A DNA stretch of 64,000 nucleotides from Prochlorococcus sp. AG-363-P19 (GCA_003280055.1 QCGG01000004.1:62001-126000), one strand, 5' to 3'; shown: positions 17,091 to 25,624, counted from the stretch's first letter. Notes: generated by a model not told the origin, from the sequence alone. Translations and numbers: made by a program.

Positions 17091-17330
17091 TTAGTATCTA
17101 AATCTACGAACTACAGTAGCAGCACCTCCATTCTCGCTATTTAGGTATAACAGCCATTGTCTGGTTTCTAAATCGTGGTCACACCCGTAATGTTTAATGG
17201 GGGTACTTTCATTAAGCATTTTGTGGCACTGTTGATCAGCCTCAAAGGCAGAGCGATATGAAGTGAAATATTTGAATCCGAAATAGAGAGCTATACAAAA
17301 GGTAGAAATAGCAATGAAAGTCTTATTCAA
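17091..17330 (-). CDS. Small membrane-anchored hypothetical protein
   Basis: A 79-aa protein with an N-terminal hydrophobic segment (about residues 4-22, FIAISTFCIALYFGFKYF). A polar part with two cysteines (QQCHKML and HYGCDHD) follows and could form a disulfide if exported. No family recognised. It is divergent in orientation from the HTH gene, and the two stops are 34 bases apart. Confidence 0.6.
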   Translation of the reverse strand: MNKTFIAISTFCIALYFGFKYFTSYRSAFEADQQCHKMLNESTPIKHYGCDHDLETRQWLLYLNSENGGAATVVRRFRY

Positions 17331-17406
17331 GGTTGATTTGAAGAGTAATATATAAAATTCTACTTTAGTTGAACAAGATTTAAAAAATTATTATAAAATA
17401 AAATAA

Positions 17407-17784
17407 TTAGAATTTATCTTCCAAGTTGTTGATATTTCCTTTTTGAAATTCGGACAATAGATTTACAAGTAAGAACCACATAATCATTCCAGTTACAAGA
17501 ATTATGGAATAAGATGCTATAAGTGAATTTCTAAAAGAGAAATCATAAATATAAAGAACTACGGTAAATATGAGTGCAATAGACAAAAGAGCAATTAACC
17601 AGGTGCTAAGTGTGTAGGCGTTAAAAAGGGGTAGAAGTGGCTTATTGGTTTGGTAAAAGTCAGTAAATTTAGTTTTAAGTTGCCAAAAAAAAGCTAGTGA
17701 AGAAAAGGTAGTAAAAAAAATGGCAATAATAATTAACTGAAATGGAGTAATGAATTCAGGTATTGCCTCAATTGTATTAATCAT
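17407..17784 (-). CDS. Hypothetical membrane protein
   Basis: A 125-aa protein with three strongly hydrophobic helices (about residues 15-34, 57-80 and 90-110), and a charged C-terminal tail GNINNLEDKF. It is not recognised. AT-rich codon use is like that of its neighbours in this accessory stretch. Orientation is the same as the upstream-lying 79-aa gene, separated by ~75 bases, so they may share a transcript. Confidence 0.6.
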   Translation of the reverse strand: MINTIEAIPEFITPFQLIIIAIFFTTFSSLAFFWQLKTKFTDFYQTNKPLLPLFNAYTLSTWLIALLSIALIFTVVLYIYDFSFRNSLIASYSIILVTGMIMWFLLVNLLSEFQKGNINNLEDKF

Positions 17785-17968
17785 GAACTAAAGTTCTTAT
17801 AGAAGACTAGACTATCTTGTTAAAGTAACATACTTTATTATTGTTTGCAGATAAGGTGAGAGATAAAAGAGAAACGAAGTTGGATTATCGTAACAGTTCA
17901 GGCCAGAAAGCAAAAGGGCCAAAAGATGAAAAGTGGCTAGTATATAAATGATGTATTAAAAGCCCAAA

Positions 17969-18148
17969 ATGACTTTTTCTGCAGTCAAGGACTACGCTTC
18001 CTATGACATGCTTCTATTAGTATTAGGTGCATTTTTCATTTCTGGGGTTGGATTAATGAGCATAACCTTCTTTTTAGACGATTATTGGGGTGACGAAGGG
18101 TTTAGAAAATATTTAAAAGATGGTAAAAGGGAAAAGATAAATAACTAA
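17969..18148 (+). CDS. Small single-helix protein (59 aa)
   Basis: Below the ORF-track cut-off. Translation is MTFSAVKDYASYDMLLLVLG followed by a hydrophobic stretch to TFFLDDYWGDEG and a basic tail KYLKDGKREKINN. One membrane helix is clear. The codon use and clean helix-plus-charged tail support a real gene. Similar tiny membrane proteins are common in Prochlorococcus islands; function unknown. Confidence 0.55.
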   Translation: MTFSAVKDYASYDMLLLVLGAFFISGVGLMSITFFLDDYWGDEGFRKYLKDGKREKINN

Positions 18149-18254
18149 TCACATTGACAAAAGTTTGATATTTAACTACTTCATCAGAAAAACATCTTAG
18201 TTTAGAATTATATTTGGTTTTCATAACTACTATTTCACGATTTAGATTGTCTAG

Positions 18255-18629
18255 TTAGTAAATGTTGCTCGAAAATAAACTTGGACGCTGCCAAGCTAGA
18301 GCTATCAACATTAGGGCGAATTCAGAGGATAGTTTATGTTCATTAATTAATTTATTTTGAACAAAATTCTTTTTCTTTCCGTTTAAAAATAAATCCACTA
18401 CCTCCGAAATAAGTTCGTCATACTGTAAAACGATAGTCAAGGAATGTAAGGAAGTTTCTAAAATAAATCGTGCAAATGCAGAATCAGATCGACCTAGCAA
18501 TTGGGTTGGGTATTGGTTTGTACAAAATGATAGATGAGATTGGTTTCGAGAAAGTGAGCGTACGTGCCTTAGAGATTCTATCGTCTCTAGAGATAATCTC
18601 ACATTGATCTGAGAATCCAGTGCTTCCAA
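18255..18629 (-). CDS. Hypothetical protein (124 aa)
   Basis: No recognised family. No ATG is available in frame at the 5' end; TTG at 18629 is the best start. The N-terminal phrase INVRLSLETIESLRHVRSLS is a beta-strand then helix arrangement that could be ribbon-helix-helix-like, but this is weak. The C-terminal half is helical and hydrophobic (EFALMLIALAWQRPSLF). It is divergent from the next gene at 18748, across a 118-base region holding GATATCAT repeats. Confidence 0.5.
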   Translation of the reverse strand: MEALDSQINVRLSLETIESLRHVRSLSRNQSHLSFCTNQYPTQLLGRSDSAFARFILETSLHSLTIVLQYDELISEVVDLFLNGKKKNFVQNKLINEHKLSSEFALMLIALAWQRPSLFSSNIY

Positions 18630-18719
18630 GGTGTTCCTTCCATTTGTAATTATACAATTTGAATTGTAGCATAGAGTATTAAATCTATATTAATAGACTG
18701 GTATTATATGTTATCTTTT

Positions 18720-18742
18720 GATATCATAGAGATAGATATCAT
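18720..18742. promoter_or_regulatory. Direct repeat of GATATCAT before gene start
   Basis: GATATCAT occurs at 18720-18727 and again at 18735-18742, 15 bases apart, just before the ATG at 18748. Each copy contains the palindrome GATATC. The arrangement is operator-like, but AT-rich sequence makes chance possible. Confidence 0.3.
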
Positions 18743-18747
18743 TTAAC

Positions 18748-19161
18748 ATGCAAAACAATTCGAAAGTAGTAGGCATACATGCTAAAGTTTGTATGCATGG
18801 CATTATCAACCTTTCATTGCCAGTCAGCAAAAAGAGTGAATACAAAAAAGGATTTGTTTATAGCAAACTTAACAAGAATCGTGATTGGATAGAAATAGGT
18901 TATGTCACGAACTTAGATTGGCTATTAGAATTAAATAAATTTGAGGAGTATGTAGTTTCGTGGAGAAATGGTCGGGCTATTGAAGTTAATTACTTGAAAT
19001 CGACCCTAAAAGAGCTTGGGTATAAGGAATCGATAATAGACGGGAGGTACGGTAACAGTAAAAGATTGCTTAACCACTTGGATATTTTATGTTGGCCAAG
19101 ACCTAAATTTAGTAAAGAGGCATTAAATTCACGCAGTATCATGAAAAAATATTCTAATTAG
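18748..19161 (+). CDS. Hypothetical protein (137 aa)
   Basis: Soluble, basic, no membrane helix, no recognised family. The pattern of tryptophans and charged residues (RDWIEIGYVTNLDWLLELNKFEEY) suggests a small folded alpha/beta protein. The middle block with ELGYKESIIDGRYGNSKRLLNHLD has a helical look. Preceded by operator-like GATATCAT repeats. Members of this kind occur in variable regions; homologues outside Prochlorococcus are not expected. Confidence 0.6.
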   Translation: MQNNSKVVGIHAKVCMHGIINLSLPVSKKSEYKKGFVYSKLNKNRDWIEIGYVTNLDWLLELNKFEEYVVSWRNGRAIEVNYLKSTLKELGYKESIIDGRYGNSKRLLNHLDILCWPRPKFSKEALNSRSIMKKYSN

Positions 19162-19224
19162 TCCAGGAATCCATTGAAAAGATTCAGACTTGTAGTAAAT
19201 TTGTATAATTAATTCAGGTAATTC

Positions 19225-19518
19225 TTGTTTTCTGTAATTTCATTAATTGCATATACCCAGATAAGTACGTTGCCCATAACAAGCAACAAGATTTATAGTG
19301 ATATACATTCATGCTACTCAACGTTACACGACAATTGTTTAACTGTTCAGCATATAAGCCCTCCAGCACCAGGCCCGATTCCTATTAAGGTAATAAGATG
19401 GTCAGACAATTACAAAAGTAAACATGATACAACTAAAAAGTATAATAAAAATCGTAGAATAAAACCAAAAAACAATCGAAGTCCCTATCAGTTCAAAAGA
19501 GACCTTCAAGATTGGTAA
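19225..19518 (+). CDS. Hypothetical secreted basic protein
   Basis: A 97-aa ORF with a TTG start. The N-terminus (FSVISLIAYTQISTLPITS) is hydrophobic enough to be a signal peptide. The mature part has two cysteines (SCYSTLHDNC), a proline patch PPAPGPIPI, and a strongly basic tail rich in lysine and asparagine (KYNKNRRIKPKNN). Not recognised. The end overlaps the start of the larger HhH reading frame by a few bases. Confidence 0.45.
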   Translation: MFSVISLIAYTQISTLPITSNKIYSDIHSCYSTLHDNCLTVQHISPPAPGPIPIKVIRWSDNYKSKHDTTKKYNKNRRIKPKNNRSPYQFKRDLQDW

Positions 19519-19550
19519 TTAAAATACTAATATATGATGTCAAAATTAAA

Positions 19551-19925
19551 ATGAGTGTTGACTATTTCGTGAAACTCTTATCCAGGCTGCTCAAACCATT
19601 CAGAACTAAAGGTCAACACTCCCTCACTAACAGGGATATAAGTGAAGTCGTTGCTTTGAATAAACTGCAAATAGACAAAAGTTCTAGTGCTTCAAAGCAT
19701 AGGTTACAGGACATGCAAGTAAATTATTCTGTTTCCTCAAGCCAAAAACATGAGGGTAGTAAACTTACCAATTTACCTGGAGTAGGTCCCAAAGTAGCTA
19801 AGATTTTACTGGACGCTGGTTATAGGACATCCGAGGAAGTACTGGCAGCATCAAATGAAGAATTAATTAAAATCAAAGGTATAGGAGGGACTGTTTTAAA
19901 GAAAATCAGAAAGTCTAATAAGTAG
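19551..19925 (+). CDS. Helix-hairpin-helix protein
   Basis: The 124-aa frame starting at ATG 19551 (MSVDYFVKLLSRLLKP) is preferred over the TTG at 19512. The C-terminal ~45 residues carry two helix-hairpin-helix elements: LTNLPGVGPKVAKILLDAG and LIKIKGIGGTVLKKIRK. Such HhH repeats bind the DNA backbone without sequence preference and occur in RadA-, RNA-polymerase-alpha- and DUF4332-like proteins. The N-terminal half is low in complexity and unrecognised. Its setting in an accessory stretch fits a DNA-related accessory role (inference). Confidence 0.68.
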   Translation: MSVDYFVKLLSRLLKPFRTKGQHSLTNRDISEVVALNKLQIDKSSSASKHRLQDMQVNYSVSSSQKHEGSKLTNLPGVGPKVAKILLDAGYRTSEEVLAASNEELIKIKGIGGTVLKKIRKSNK

Positions 19926-20011
19926 TTCTTATTGATATATAAGGGATCAATGAATTCTGCATTAGGCGATTGAGAACTAAAATGCTAATATAGAGTAGCT
20001 TATTTTCTTAC

Positions 20012-20161
20012 ATGAATATTAATTACCTTATAATTGCTTTTGGAGAATTAGATATTTCTCCCTTGACCATTGCCATTATGGTGGCATTAACATCCTTAAC
20101 ATTTGCTGCAGCAGCAATTAGTTCGTTCAAGCTATTTAAATTTGGTCCAGAGGATAAGTAG
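20012..20161 (+). CDS. Small single-helix membrane protein (49 aa)
   Basis: Below the ORF-track cut-off. The frame reads MNINYLIIAFGELDISPLTI, then a hydrophobic AIMVALTSLTFAAAAISS helix and the tail FKLFKFGPEDK. One membrane span, positively charged end. The next gene follows with a strong Shine-Dalgarno at 20191. Function unknown; the short alanine-rich helix resembles many tiny photosynthetic membrane proteins, but no match is claimed. Confidence 0.5.
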   Translation: MNINYLIIAFGELDISPLTIAIMVALTSLTFAAAAISSFKLFKFGPEDK

Positions 20162-20205
20162 ACAAAAAATCAAACTTTTTTTCCTATCTATGGAGGGGTA
20201 ATAAT

Positions 20206-20415
20206 ATGTATAGTGGAATGAAATGTAAGATCTGTGGAGAAGAGATTATAAGTAATGATGATTATAAAATGGTCAGGTTAATAATAAGTGGTACTTGCCA
20301 AAAGTGTAGTAAAAAAACAATATTAGAAGACAAGGATATTCCAAAGGATAGAAACCTACCCTATTATATTCTTTTTATATTAACAATGATAATATTATTG
20401 TTAATACTTGTTTAG
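20206..20415 (+). CDS. Small zinc-ribbon membrane protein
   Basis: A 69-aa protein with two CxxC pairs, CKICGEE near the start and TCQKCSKK near residue 32, typical of a metal-binding zinc ribbon. A C-terminal membrane helix (YYILFILTMIILLLILV) follows. A strong Shine-Dalgarno GGAGGGG sits seven bases before the ATG at 20206, which settles the start. The ribbon would face the cytoplasm or periplasm; role unknown. Confidence 0.65.
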   Translation: MYSGMKCKICGEEIISNDDYKMVRLIISGTCQKCSKKTILEDKDIPKDRNLPYYILFILTMIILLLILV

Positions 20416-20457
20416 AAATAGGATATAAAATCGTACTAAATCGTATGAATTAATCTT

Positions 20458-20727
20458 TTAAAGCTCGTACTCATCTTCGAATTTCTTAATTAAATTATGA
20501 TACTGAAGAAGTGCCTTCTCTGACTGAGGGGTAAAGCCATTAGTATCATATTCAACTGAGAGAATAACTAGAGTATTTTTTATTGGTTCGAAAGCAGCGC
20601 TATATTCGGCTTGTATAGCCTCTTCGTCTATGTCATTAATTATGGCTGTAATGAATTCAACACGTTTGAGACCTAACTTTATTTGGTGTTCCATCTCGCG
20701 AGAAAGCTTTCTTCTGCGTTTAGGCAT
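20458..20727 (-). CDS. Hypothetical protein (89 aa)
   Basis: A soluble helical protein with a basic start (MPKRRRKLSREMEHQ) and acidic end (KKFEDEYEL). Amphipathic helices dominate (EHQIKLGLKRVEFITAIINDIDEEAIQ, quoted in part). No recognised domain. It is convergent with the zinc-ribbon membrane gene across 42 bases. Confidence 0.55.
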   Translation of the reverse strand: MPKRRRKLSREMEHQIKLGLKRVEFITAIINDIDEEAIQAEYSAAFEPIKNTLVILSVEYDTNGFTPQSEKALLQYHNLIKKFEDEYEL

Positions 20728-20973
20728 GAGTGTTTTAAAAATAACCTAAAGTAACATTACAGTAAATAAAAGAATAGTTCCACAAAAATAGTTCTAATGA
20801 ATCATGAACGTAATAAAAATCAGTTGAACTAGGTATGAGAAGATACTTATTAATTGAATAAAGCTATTATTTAAGCTGGCAGACCAAGGTGTAGAAGAAC
20901 AGTGGTAACAAAAATAACAATATTGATATAGTCTAAGGAGTATGAGTTATTCTAGTAAAAATAAAAAAATGAT

Positions 20974-21927
20974 TTGGATATACCAGCTCCAGAAACCAGA
21001 AATTGTGAAGAATGTGGTAAGTCATTATCACTGAATCTATTTAGGGTCAATTCTCAAACCTGTCGATACTGCGAGTCTGGGTCTAATCCTCCTCGCTTCT
21101 TAGAATATAAGCAAAAACCTACTTCAATGAGTAGTATCAATAATACTAAATTAGAAATTCCAATTGAGGAGTCAAGCAAAAAACTAAACAATAATGAAGT
21201 AATTGATCAGAACAATAATAAGTTAATAACCTATGAGTTATTAATTGAAAATTATCTTGCAGAATTAACTTTAGTTATCGGCTCATCCAACAGGTGGAAA
21301 ATCCCCGAACTAGATGTTAATGCTTTACAAGAATATATTCAGCAAAAGATTTCTGGAAGCCAAAAGGCTAATACCATTTTAACTTCCAAAATCAATAAAG
21401 ATGATTTAAATTCTATTGAGATAATTCAATCGTTGGATATTGATGCGACTATGGTTAAAGCCTCTATAAGGACATTACTAAGGTCAAGTTTAGAAAGGAG
21501 GGAGTTTTTCATAAATTTCCTCAAACAAACAATTAATGACAATAATAATAAAAAAGAAGCCATAGATACCCTTTCAAAAGATCTATTTACAGATTCTAAA
21601 GAACTTGGATACCCAATTCCGATTATGCCAATTCTACTAGCCGAAGAAATTCGTAATATGAAAGATAGAAATCATGGGGTTGAGAATCTGACACTAAAGT
21701 TTGCCATAAGAGAAATAGCTACTATGATTAATGAAAATATTTTAATATTTTCAAGACTTCATTTTGAAAATAGTTTAAAACAAACACTAAAAACACATTA
21801 TTCTGAAATTGATGATCAAAAATTCATGAGTATTTGTGAACCAAAAATCAATTCAGCTATTAACCTTGCATATAAATTATTTGGAATAAAATTAAATCCA
21901 AATAATTCCACTATAGAGCTCCATTGA
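20974..21927 (+). CDS. Zinc-ribbon protein, N-terminus possibly frameshifted
   Basis: A 317-aa frame whose N-terminus has the zinc-ribbon pair CEECGKSLSLNLFRVNSQTC-RYC (two CxxC motifs about 15 residues apart). A polar linker and a long helical C-terminal region (about residues 90-310) follow; the latter is not recognised. No ATG precedes the ribbon in frame; TTG at 20974 is the best start. In a neighbouring frame ATG 20942 has AAGGAG one base upstream. It leads into a run of seven As, and one added A would fuse MSYSSKNKKND to this frame, so a frameshift or slippage is possible. Confidence 0.65.
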   Translation: MDIPAPETRNCEECGKSLSLNLFRVNSQTCRYCESGSNPPRFLEYKQKPTSMSSINNTKLEIPIEESSKKLNNNEVIDQNNNKLITYELLIENYLAELTLVIGSSNRWKIPELDVNALQEYIQQKISGSQKANTILTSKINKDDLNSIEIIQSLDIDATMVKASIRTLLRSSLERREFFINFLKQTINDNNNKKEAIDTLSKDLFTDSKELGYPIPIMPILLAEEIRNMKDRNHGVENLTLKFAIREIATMINENILIFSRLHFENSLKQTLKTHYSEIDDQKFMSICEPKINSAINLAYKLFGIKLNPNNSTIELH

Positions 21928-22151
21928 TCATCAAAGCATTTAGATAGATCTTTCAATCAAACAAAAGTCTAACAAATTAACAACTATGTCTTAGAAAGCT
22001 ATCTTCGTGTCCATGGGGTTAATCTCATGGAGTGCTTTCCATTGGTTACCTACAGAATGACGCAGACAATGCTCAGAACACGGAGTTTAAAAAGTCCGCA
22101 ACGACTGAAAGGCCTTTCCAATAAGCTCGTCAGACCTCAAACATTCAACAA
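21928..22151 (+). other. Leader region before lycopene cyclase
   Basis: The 224 bases hold no protein-like ORF. They are richer in G and C than the island to the left and include a stem with CCATG / CATGG arms near 22011-22032 and several blocks of mixed sequence running up to the ATG. A structured 5' leader or small RNA is possible; nothing was recognised. Confidence 0.35.
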
Positions 22152-23432
22152 ATGACCACTGCATCCTCAGATGCTTTGGTTATAGGCTCAGGGCCTAGCG
22201 CTCTTGCAATCGCATCAGCACTTTGCGAAGAGGGATTAAAGGTAGAAGCACTTTCAAACAAAGAACCAAATGAACCGTGGCCTTACACATACGGAGTATG
22301 GGGTAATGAGGTTGATGAATTGGGTATGGAGCATCTTCTGGAGCACAGATGGAAAAATACTGTCAGCTACTTTGGAGAAGGTTCTCAAGAAGTAAACTCA
22401 AAGAAAAATCAATCTACCAAGCATAATATTGATTATGGACTCTTTAACAAAGTTAAATTGCAACAATATTGGCTTAAAAAATGTGAAGATCATAATTTAA
22501 AATGGTATAGAGGTAACGCAGAAGAGGCAAAAGTAGGTGATAAGTTTACTGAAGTAAAAACTAGAGAAGGGTTATTATTAAAGGCACGAATTGTAATTGA
22601 CGCAAGTGGTTACAATCCTGCTATATTAAAATCCGTAAAAGATGGTGATATAGCTATACAAACCTGCTATGGAGTTGTAGGCAAGTTTAACTATCCTCCG
22701 GTTGAAGATGGACAATTTGTTCTTATGGATTATAGATGTAATCATTTAAACAAACATGAACGTAAAGGACCACCAACCTTCTTGTATGCAATGGATATGG
22801 GTGGTGGAAGTTACTTCTTAGAGGAAACATCCTTAGGCCTATCACCACCAGTTTCACTAGATACTCTTAAACAAAGACTTTCTAGAAGATTGAGAAGTAG
22901 AGGGTTAAAGATTACAAAATTAGAACATGAAGAATTGGGAATTTATCTCCCAATGAATATGCCTTTACCAGATATGGAACAAGGTATCTTTGGCTTTGGG
23001 GGTGCCGCAGGAATGGTACATCCAGCGTCAGGTTATATGTTTGGAGGTTTATTAAGAAGAGCACCAGGTGTTGCAAAAAAAATAGCAGAAAAAATGAGAG
23101 ATCTAAATTCCTCTTCACATGAAATCTCAGAAGCAGCATGGAATGAACTATGGTCTCCTCAAATGGTAAGGAAGCAAGCTCTCTATAAATTTGGATTAGA
23201 GAAATTGATGCGATTTTCTGAAAGTCAATTAAGAGATTTCTTTATTGGATTCTTTATGTTACCGAATGAAGAATGGTATGGTTTTCTAACTAACAAACTA
23301 AATCTATCTCAATTAGTTAGGGCAATGGTAAGAATGTTTATCGGTGCAACATGGAATGTTCGTTGGGGACTTATGATAATGAAAGGCCGAGAGTTAAAAT
23401 TATTATGGAAGTTTTTGAAAAAATATAATTAG
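22152..23432 (+). CDS. crtL: Lycopene cyclase (CrtL family)
   Basis: FAD/NAD-dependent-type cyclase that closes the ends of lycopene to give beta (or epsilon) rings, needed for zeaxanthin and alpha/beta-carotene in Prochlorococcus. The 426-aa protein has the N-terminal dinucleotide motif LVIGSGPSALAIASAL, the substrate block WPYTYGVWGNEVDELG, GGGSYFLEETSL, and the C-terminal FGGAAGMVHPASGYM with FFMLPNEEWYGFL. The order is normal for plant-type CrtL enzymes. Prochlorococcus has two paralogues, crtL-b and crtL-e; which one this is cannot be decided from the motifs alone. It begins the conserved region after the island. Confidence 0.88.
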   Translation: MTTASSDALVIGSGPSALAIASALCEEGLKVEALSNKEPNEPWPYTYGVWGNEVDELGMEHLLEHRWKNTVSYFGEGSQEVNSKKNQSTKHNIDYGLFNKVKLQQYWLKKCEDHNLKWYRGNAEEAKVGDKFTEVKTREGLLLKARIVIDASGYNPAILKSVKDGDIAIQTCYGVVGKFNYPPVEDGQFVLMDYRCNHLNKHERKGPPTFLYAMDMGGGSYFLEETSLGLSPPVSLDTLKQRLSRRLRSRGLKITKLEHEELGIYLPMNMPLPDMEQGIFGFGGAAGMVHPASGYMFGGLLRRAPGVAKKIAEKMRDLNSSSHEISEAAWNELWSPQMVRKQALYKFGLEKLMRFSESQLRDFFIGFFMLPNEEWYGFLTNKLNLSQLVRAMVRMFIGATWNVRWGLMIMKGRELKLLWKFLKKYN

Positions 23433-23527
23433 ATTATATCAGATAGATTGAAAGAGATGTTTTGAATCTAAGAAAAACTATTTTAAAGAACTAATATTAT
23501 ATAATATAGAAAATATATCCTAAATTC

Positions 23528-24241
23528 ATGCAGAAAAGAAAAATAATGATAACTGGTTCAACCAGAGGGATTGGCAGGTCCATAGCATATAAGCTTATTA
23601 GGGAAGGGCATATGGTAAGTATGGGCGTTAGAAATTTACAGGAAAAACAAAACCTATTTACTAATTTCAAAGAAGAAGAAAGGTATAGGATGCATAATAA
23701 AGAATACAACGCTGAGAATAAAGGGAGTGCTGAAAGTTGGGTAAGCTCAACAATTGAACAATTTGGTTCAATAGACACTTTGATAATATCCGCAGGAATA
23801 TTTAGAGCCACTAAGTTTATTTTTTCAGAGGAGGATGAAAAAGATATCAAAGACTTGTTGAATGTTAATTTAATGGGTCCGTGGTATTTAATGAGAGCAG
23901 CGTGGAACGAACTTGTAAAATCCGGTTGTGGCAGAATTATTGTAATCTCGTCAATGAGTGGGAAAAGATCAAGAGGATATTTTGCTGGATATTGTGTGAG
24001 CAAGTTTGGGCTAATGGGTCTCTGTCAAACAATTAGGAACGAAGGTTGGGATAAAGATGTTCGTATCACTACTCTCTGTCCTGGATGGGTAAATACAGAT
24101 ATGGCAAAAAATGTAAAGGATATTAAGAAAGAAGATATGACTCAGCCTGAAGATATTGCAGAAATTTGCAGTAATCTTCTTAAACTGCCAAAAGGCTCTA
24201 TACCATTCGAAATAAAAATCAACTGCAGCCTAGAGAAATAA
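23528..24241 (+). CDS. Short-chain dehydrogenase/reductase
   Basis: Classic SDR fold of 237 aa: cofactor motif TGSTRGIGRS at about residues 9-18, the ISAGIF motif (variant of NNAG), catalytic serine in ISSMSG, and catalytic YCVSK. The loop CPGWVNTDMA and the C-terminal end close the substrate site. Substrate unknown; FabG-like or sugar/alcohol oxidoreductase activity is possible. The ATG lies 95 bases after crtL. The absence of a clear extra domain makes this a single-domain enzyme, probably NADP-dependent (R after the glycine motif is suggestive). Confidence 0.88.
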   Translation: MQKRKIMITGSTRGIGRSIAYKLIREGHMVSMGVRNLQEKQNLFTNFKEEERYRMHNKEYNAENKGSAESWVSSTIEQFGSIDTLIISAGIFRATKFIFSEEDEKDIKDLLNVNLMGPWYLMRAAWNELVKSGCGRIIVISSMSGKRSRGYFAGYCVSKFGLMGLCQTIRNEGWDKDVRITTLCPGWVNTDMAKNVKDIKKEDMTQPEDIAEICSNLLKLPKGSIPFEIKINCSLEK

Positions 24242-24388
24242 AATTTTATCTTAATAGCAAATCATCTAAAACTTTATTGTAAGTTTTACCGATAGAACTA
24301 CTAAACTTAATTCTAATCGTTAGTATTATAAATAATTGGATTATAAGGATTTATACTGATAATAAGATTTAAATTTTGATTAAATTGG

Positions 24389-24679
24389 TCATCTGATAAC
24401 AGTAAGGCTATTATTGGTATTCTTGGAAAGAGAAGATTGTCTCCAAGGAAAAATAAGTGAAAAGAAATGAAGTAACCTTTTTAAGTTGGAATGTAAATAG
24501 TTTCTGTAAAATCCACCAAAAGCTTTACCTGTTGCATAAGTTCTCTGTATTAACCCTGCTATAAAATTAAAAATCCATAAAGAAAGAATGACTGTAATAA
24601 GTCCAGAGGTCATGGAATAGAACTTTCCAATATTCTGTTGGAATGGTTCGAGAAAATGGAAATAATCGAAGAGAGTCAT
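24389..24679 (-). CDS. Small membrane protein (96 aa)
   Basis: Not recognised as a named family. There is one clear membrane helix (SGLITVILSLWIFNFIAGLI, about residues 25-44), then a glycine/tyrosine-rich loop YATGKAFGGFYRNYLH and an amphipathic basic C-terminal half. The clean ATG start and no overlap with neighbours favour a real gene. It lies between the SDR and MBL genes on the opposite strand. Confidence 0.6.
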   Translation of the reverse strand: MTLFDYFHFLEPFQQNIGKFYSMTSGLITVILSLWIFNFIAGLIQRTYATGKAFGGFYRNYLHSNLKRLLHFFSLIFPWRQSSLSKNTNNSLTVIR

Positions 24680-24889
24680 GTGGTTAAATTATAAAAAATG
24701 ATCAAGAATGGTGGTTTTTTTAATTTACCTCTCTTTATTAAGACAACTTTTTAAGAAAAAGCAAGTTTCTTGTCATTTCAATTCATGGTCACTAGCCTCA
24801 AGCAAGAGTTAAATAAACAAGAAAATGTTATTTTTTAAAGAGTTCAACAGAGTAGGTAAAAATTATAAAATAGGAATAAAAGGCTACTC

Positions 24890-25621
24890 ATGACTATTTA
24901 CGCAACATATTATGGATCTAACGGCTGGCTGATTGAAATTGATGGATTGCGTGTCCTTATTGATCCATGGTTGGTTGGGGAACTGATTTTCCCACCTGGC
25001 AAATGGTTCTTTTCTGCTCAACATCGGAATGAATGGCAAATACCGGATGGCATCGATCTGATAGTTTTAACTCAGGGTTTAGCCGATCATTTACATGTGC
25101 AAACCCTTGAGAAGCTTCCTAAAAAAACTCCTGTTTTATGTTCGAGTAGCTGTATAAAAAAACTGGATAAATTAAAATATAAAAACATTACAGCAATATC
25201 CCCAGGAGAGAAAGTAAGTCATGAACATTTAGAAATCATAGCAACCTCTGGCGCTCCAGTGCCCAACATTGAGAATGGATATATTTTAAGGACACAAGGA
25301 ACTTCTATTTATCTTGAGCCTCATGGTTACCTTGATCCTGAAATTGAAGATACAAGAATGAATATTGTAATAACTCCAATCGTAAATGTGAGCATTCCAA
25401 TGTTTGGCAAACTTATATGTGGAAAAGAAATTCTACCAGAATTGATACAAAGATTTAGCCCTGACCATATATTAGCGACTGCAAATGGAGGAGACATAAT
25501 TTTCAATGGAATGCTGAACAAGCTATTAAATATCGATGATAATCTGACTCAGATTAATCCTTATATACTAAATAAAACTAATATCATCAAAACTAAGCCT
25601 GGATTAAAGTATATTTTATGA
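24890..25621 (+). CDS. MBL-fold metallohydrolase-like protein
   Basis: The 243-aa protein has a beta-lactamase-superfamily layout. N-terminal IEIDGLRVLIDPWLVG is the family's first strand and Asp, and the metal-binding block reads TQGLADHLH, where the usual HxHxDH has Q and L in place of the first histidines. LEPHGYLD and a late histidine-poor end follow. Only one or two of the normal metal ligands (D and H in ADHLH) are intact, so hydrolase activity is uncertain. Relatives occur in cyanobacteria and plants. It is followed after three bases by a membrane protein gene. Confidence 0.78.
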   Translation: MTIYATYYGSNGWLIEIDGLRVLIDPWLVGELIFPPGKWFFSAQHRNEWQIPDGIDLIVLTQGLADHLHVQTLEKLPKKTPVLCSSSCIKKLDKLKYKNITAISPGEKVSHEHLEIIATSGAPVPNIENGYILRTQGTSIYLEPHGYLDPEIEDTRMNIVITPIVNVSIPMFGKLICGKEILPELIQRFSPDHILATANGGDIIFNGMLNKLLNIDDNLTQINPYILNKTNIIKTKPGLKYIL

Positions 25622-25624
25622 TAA

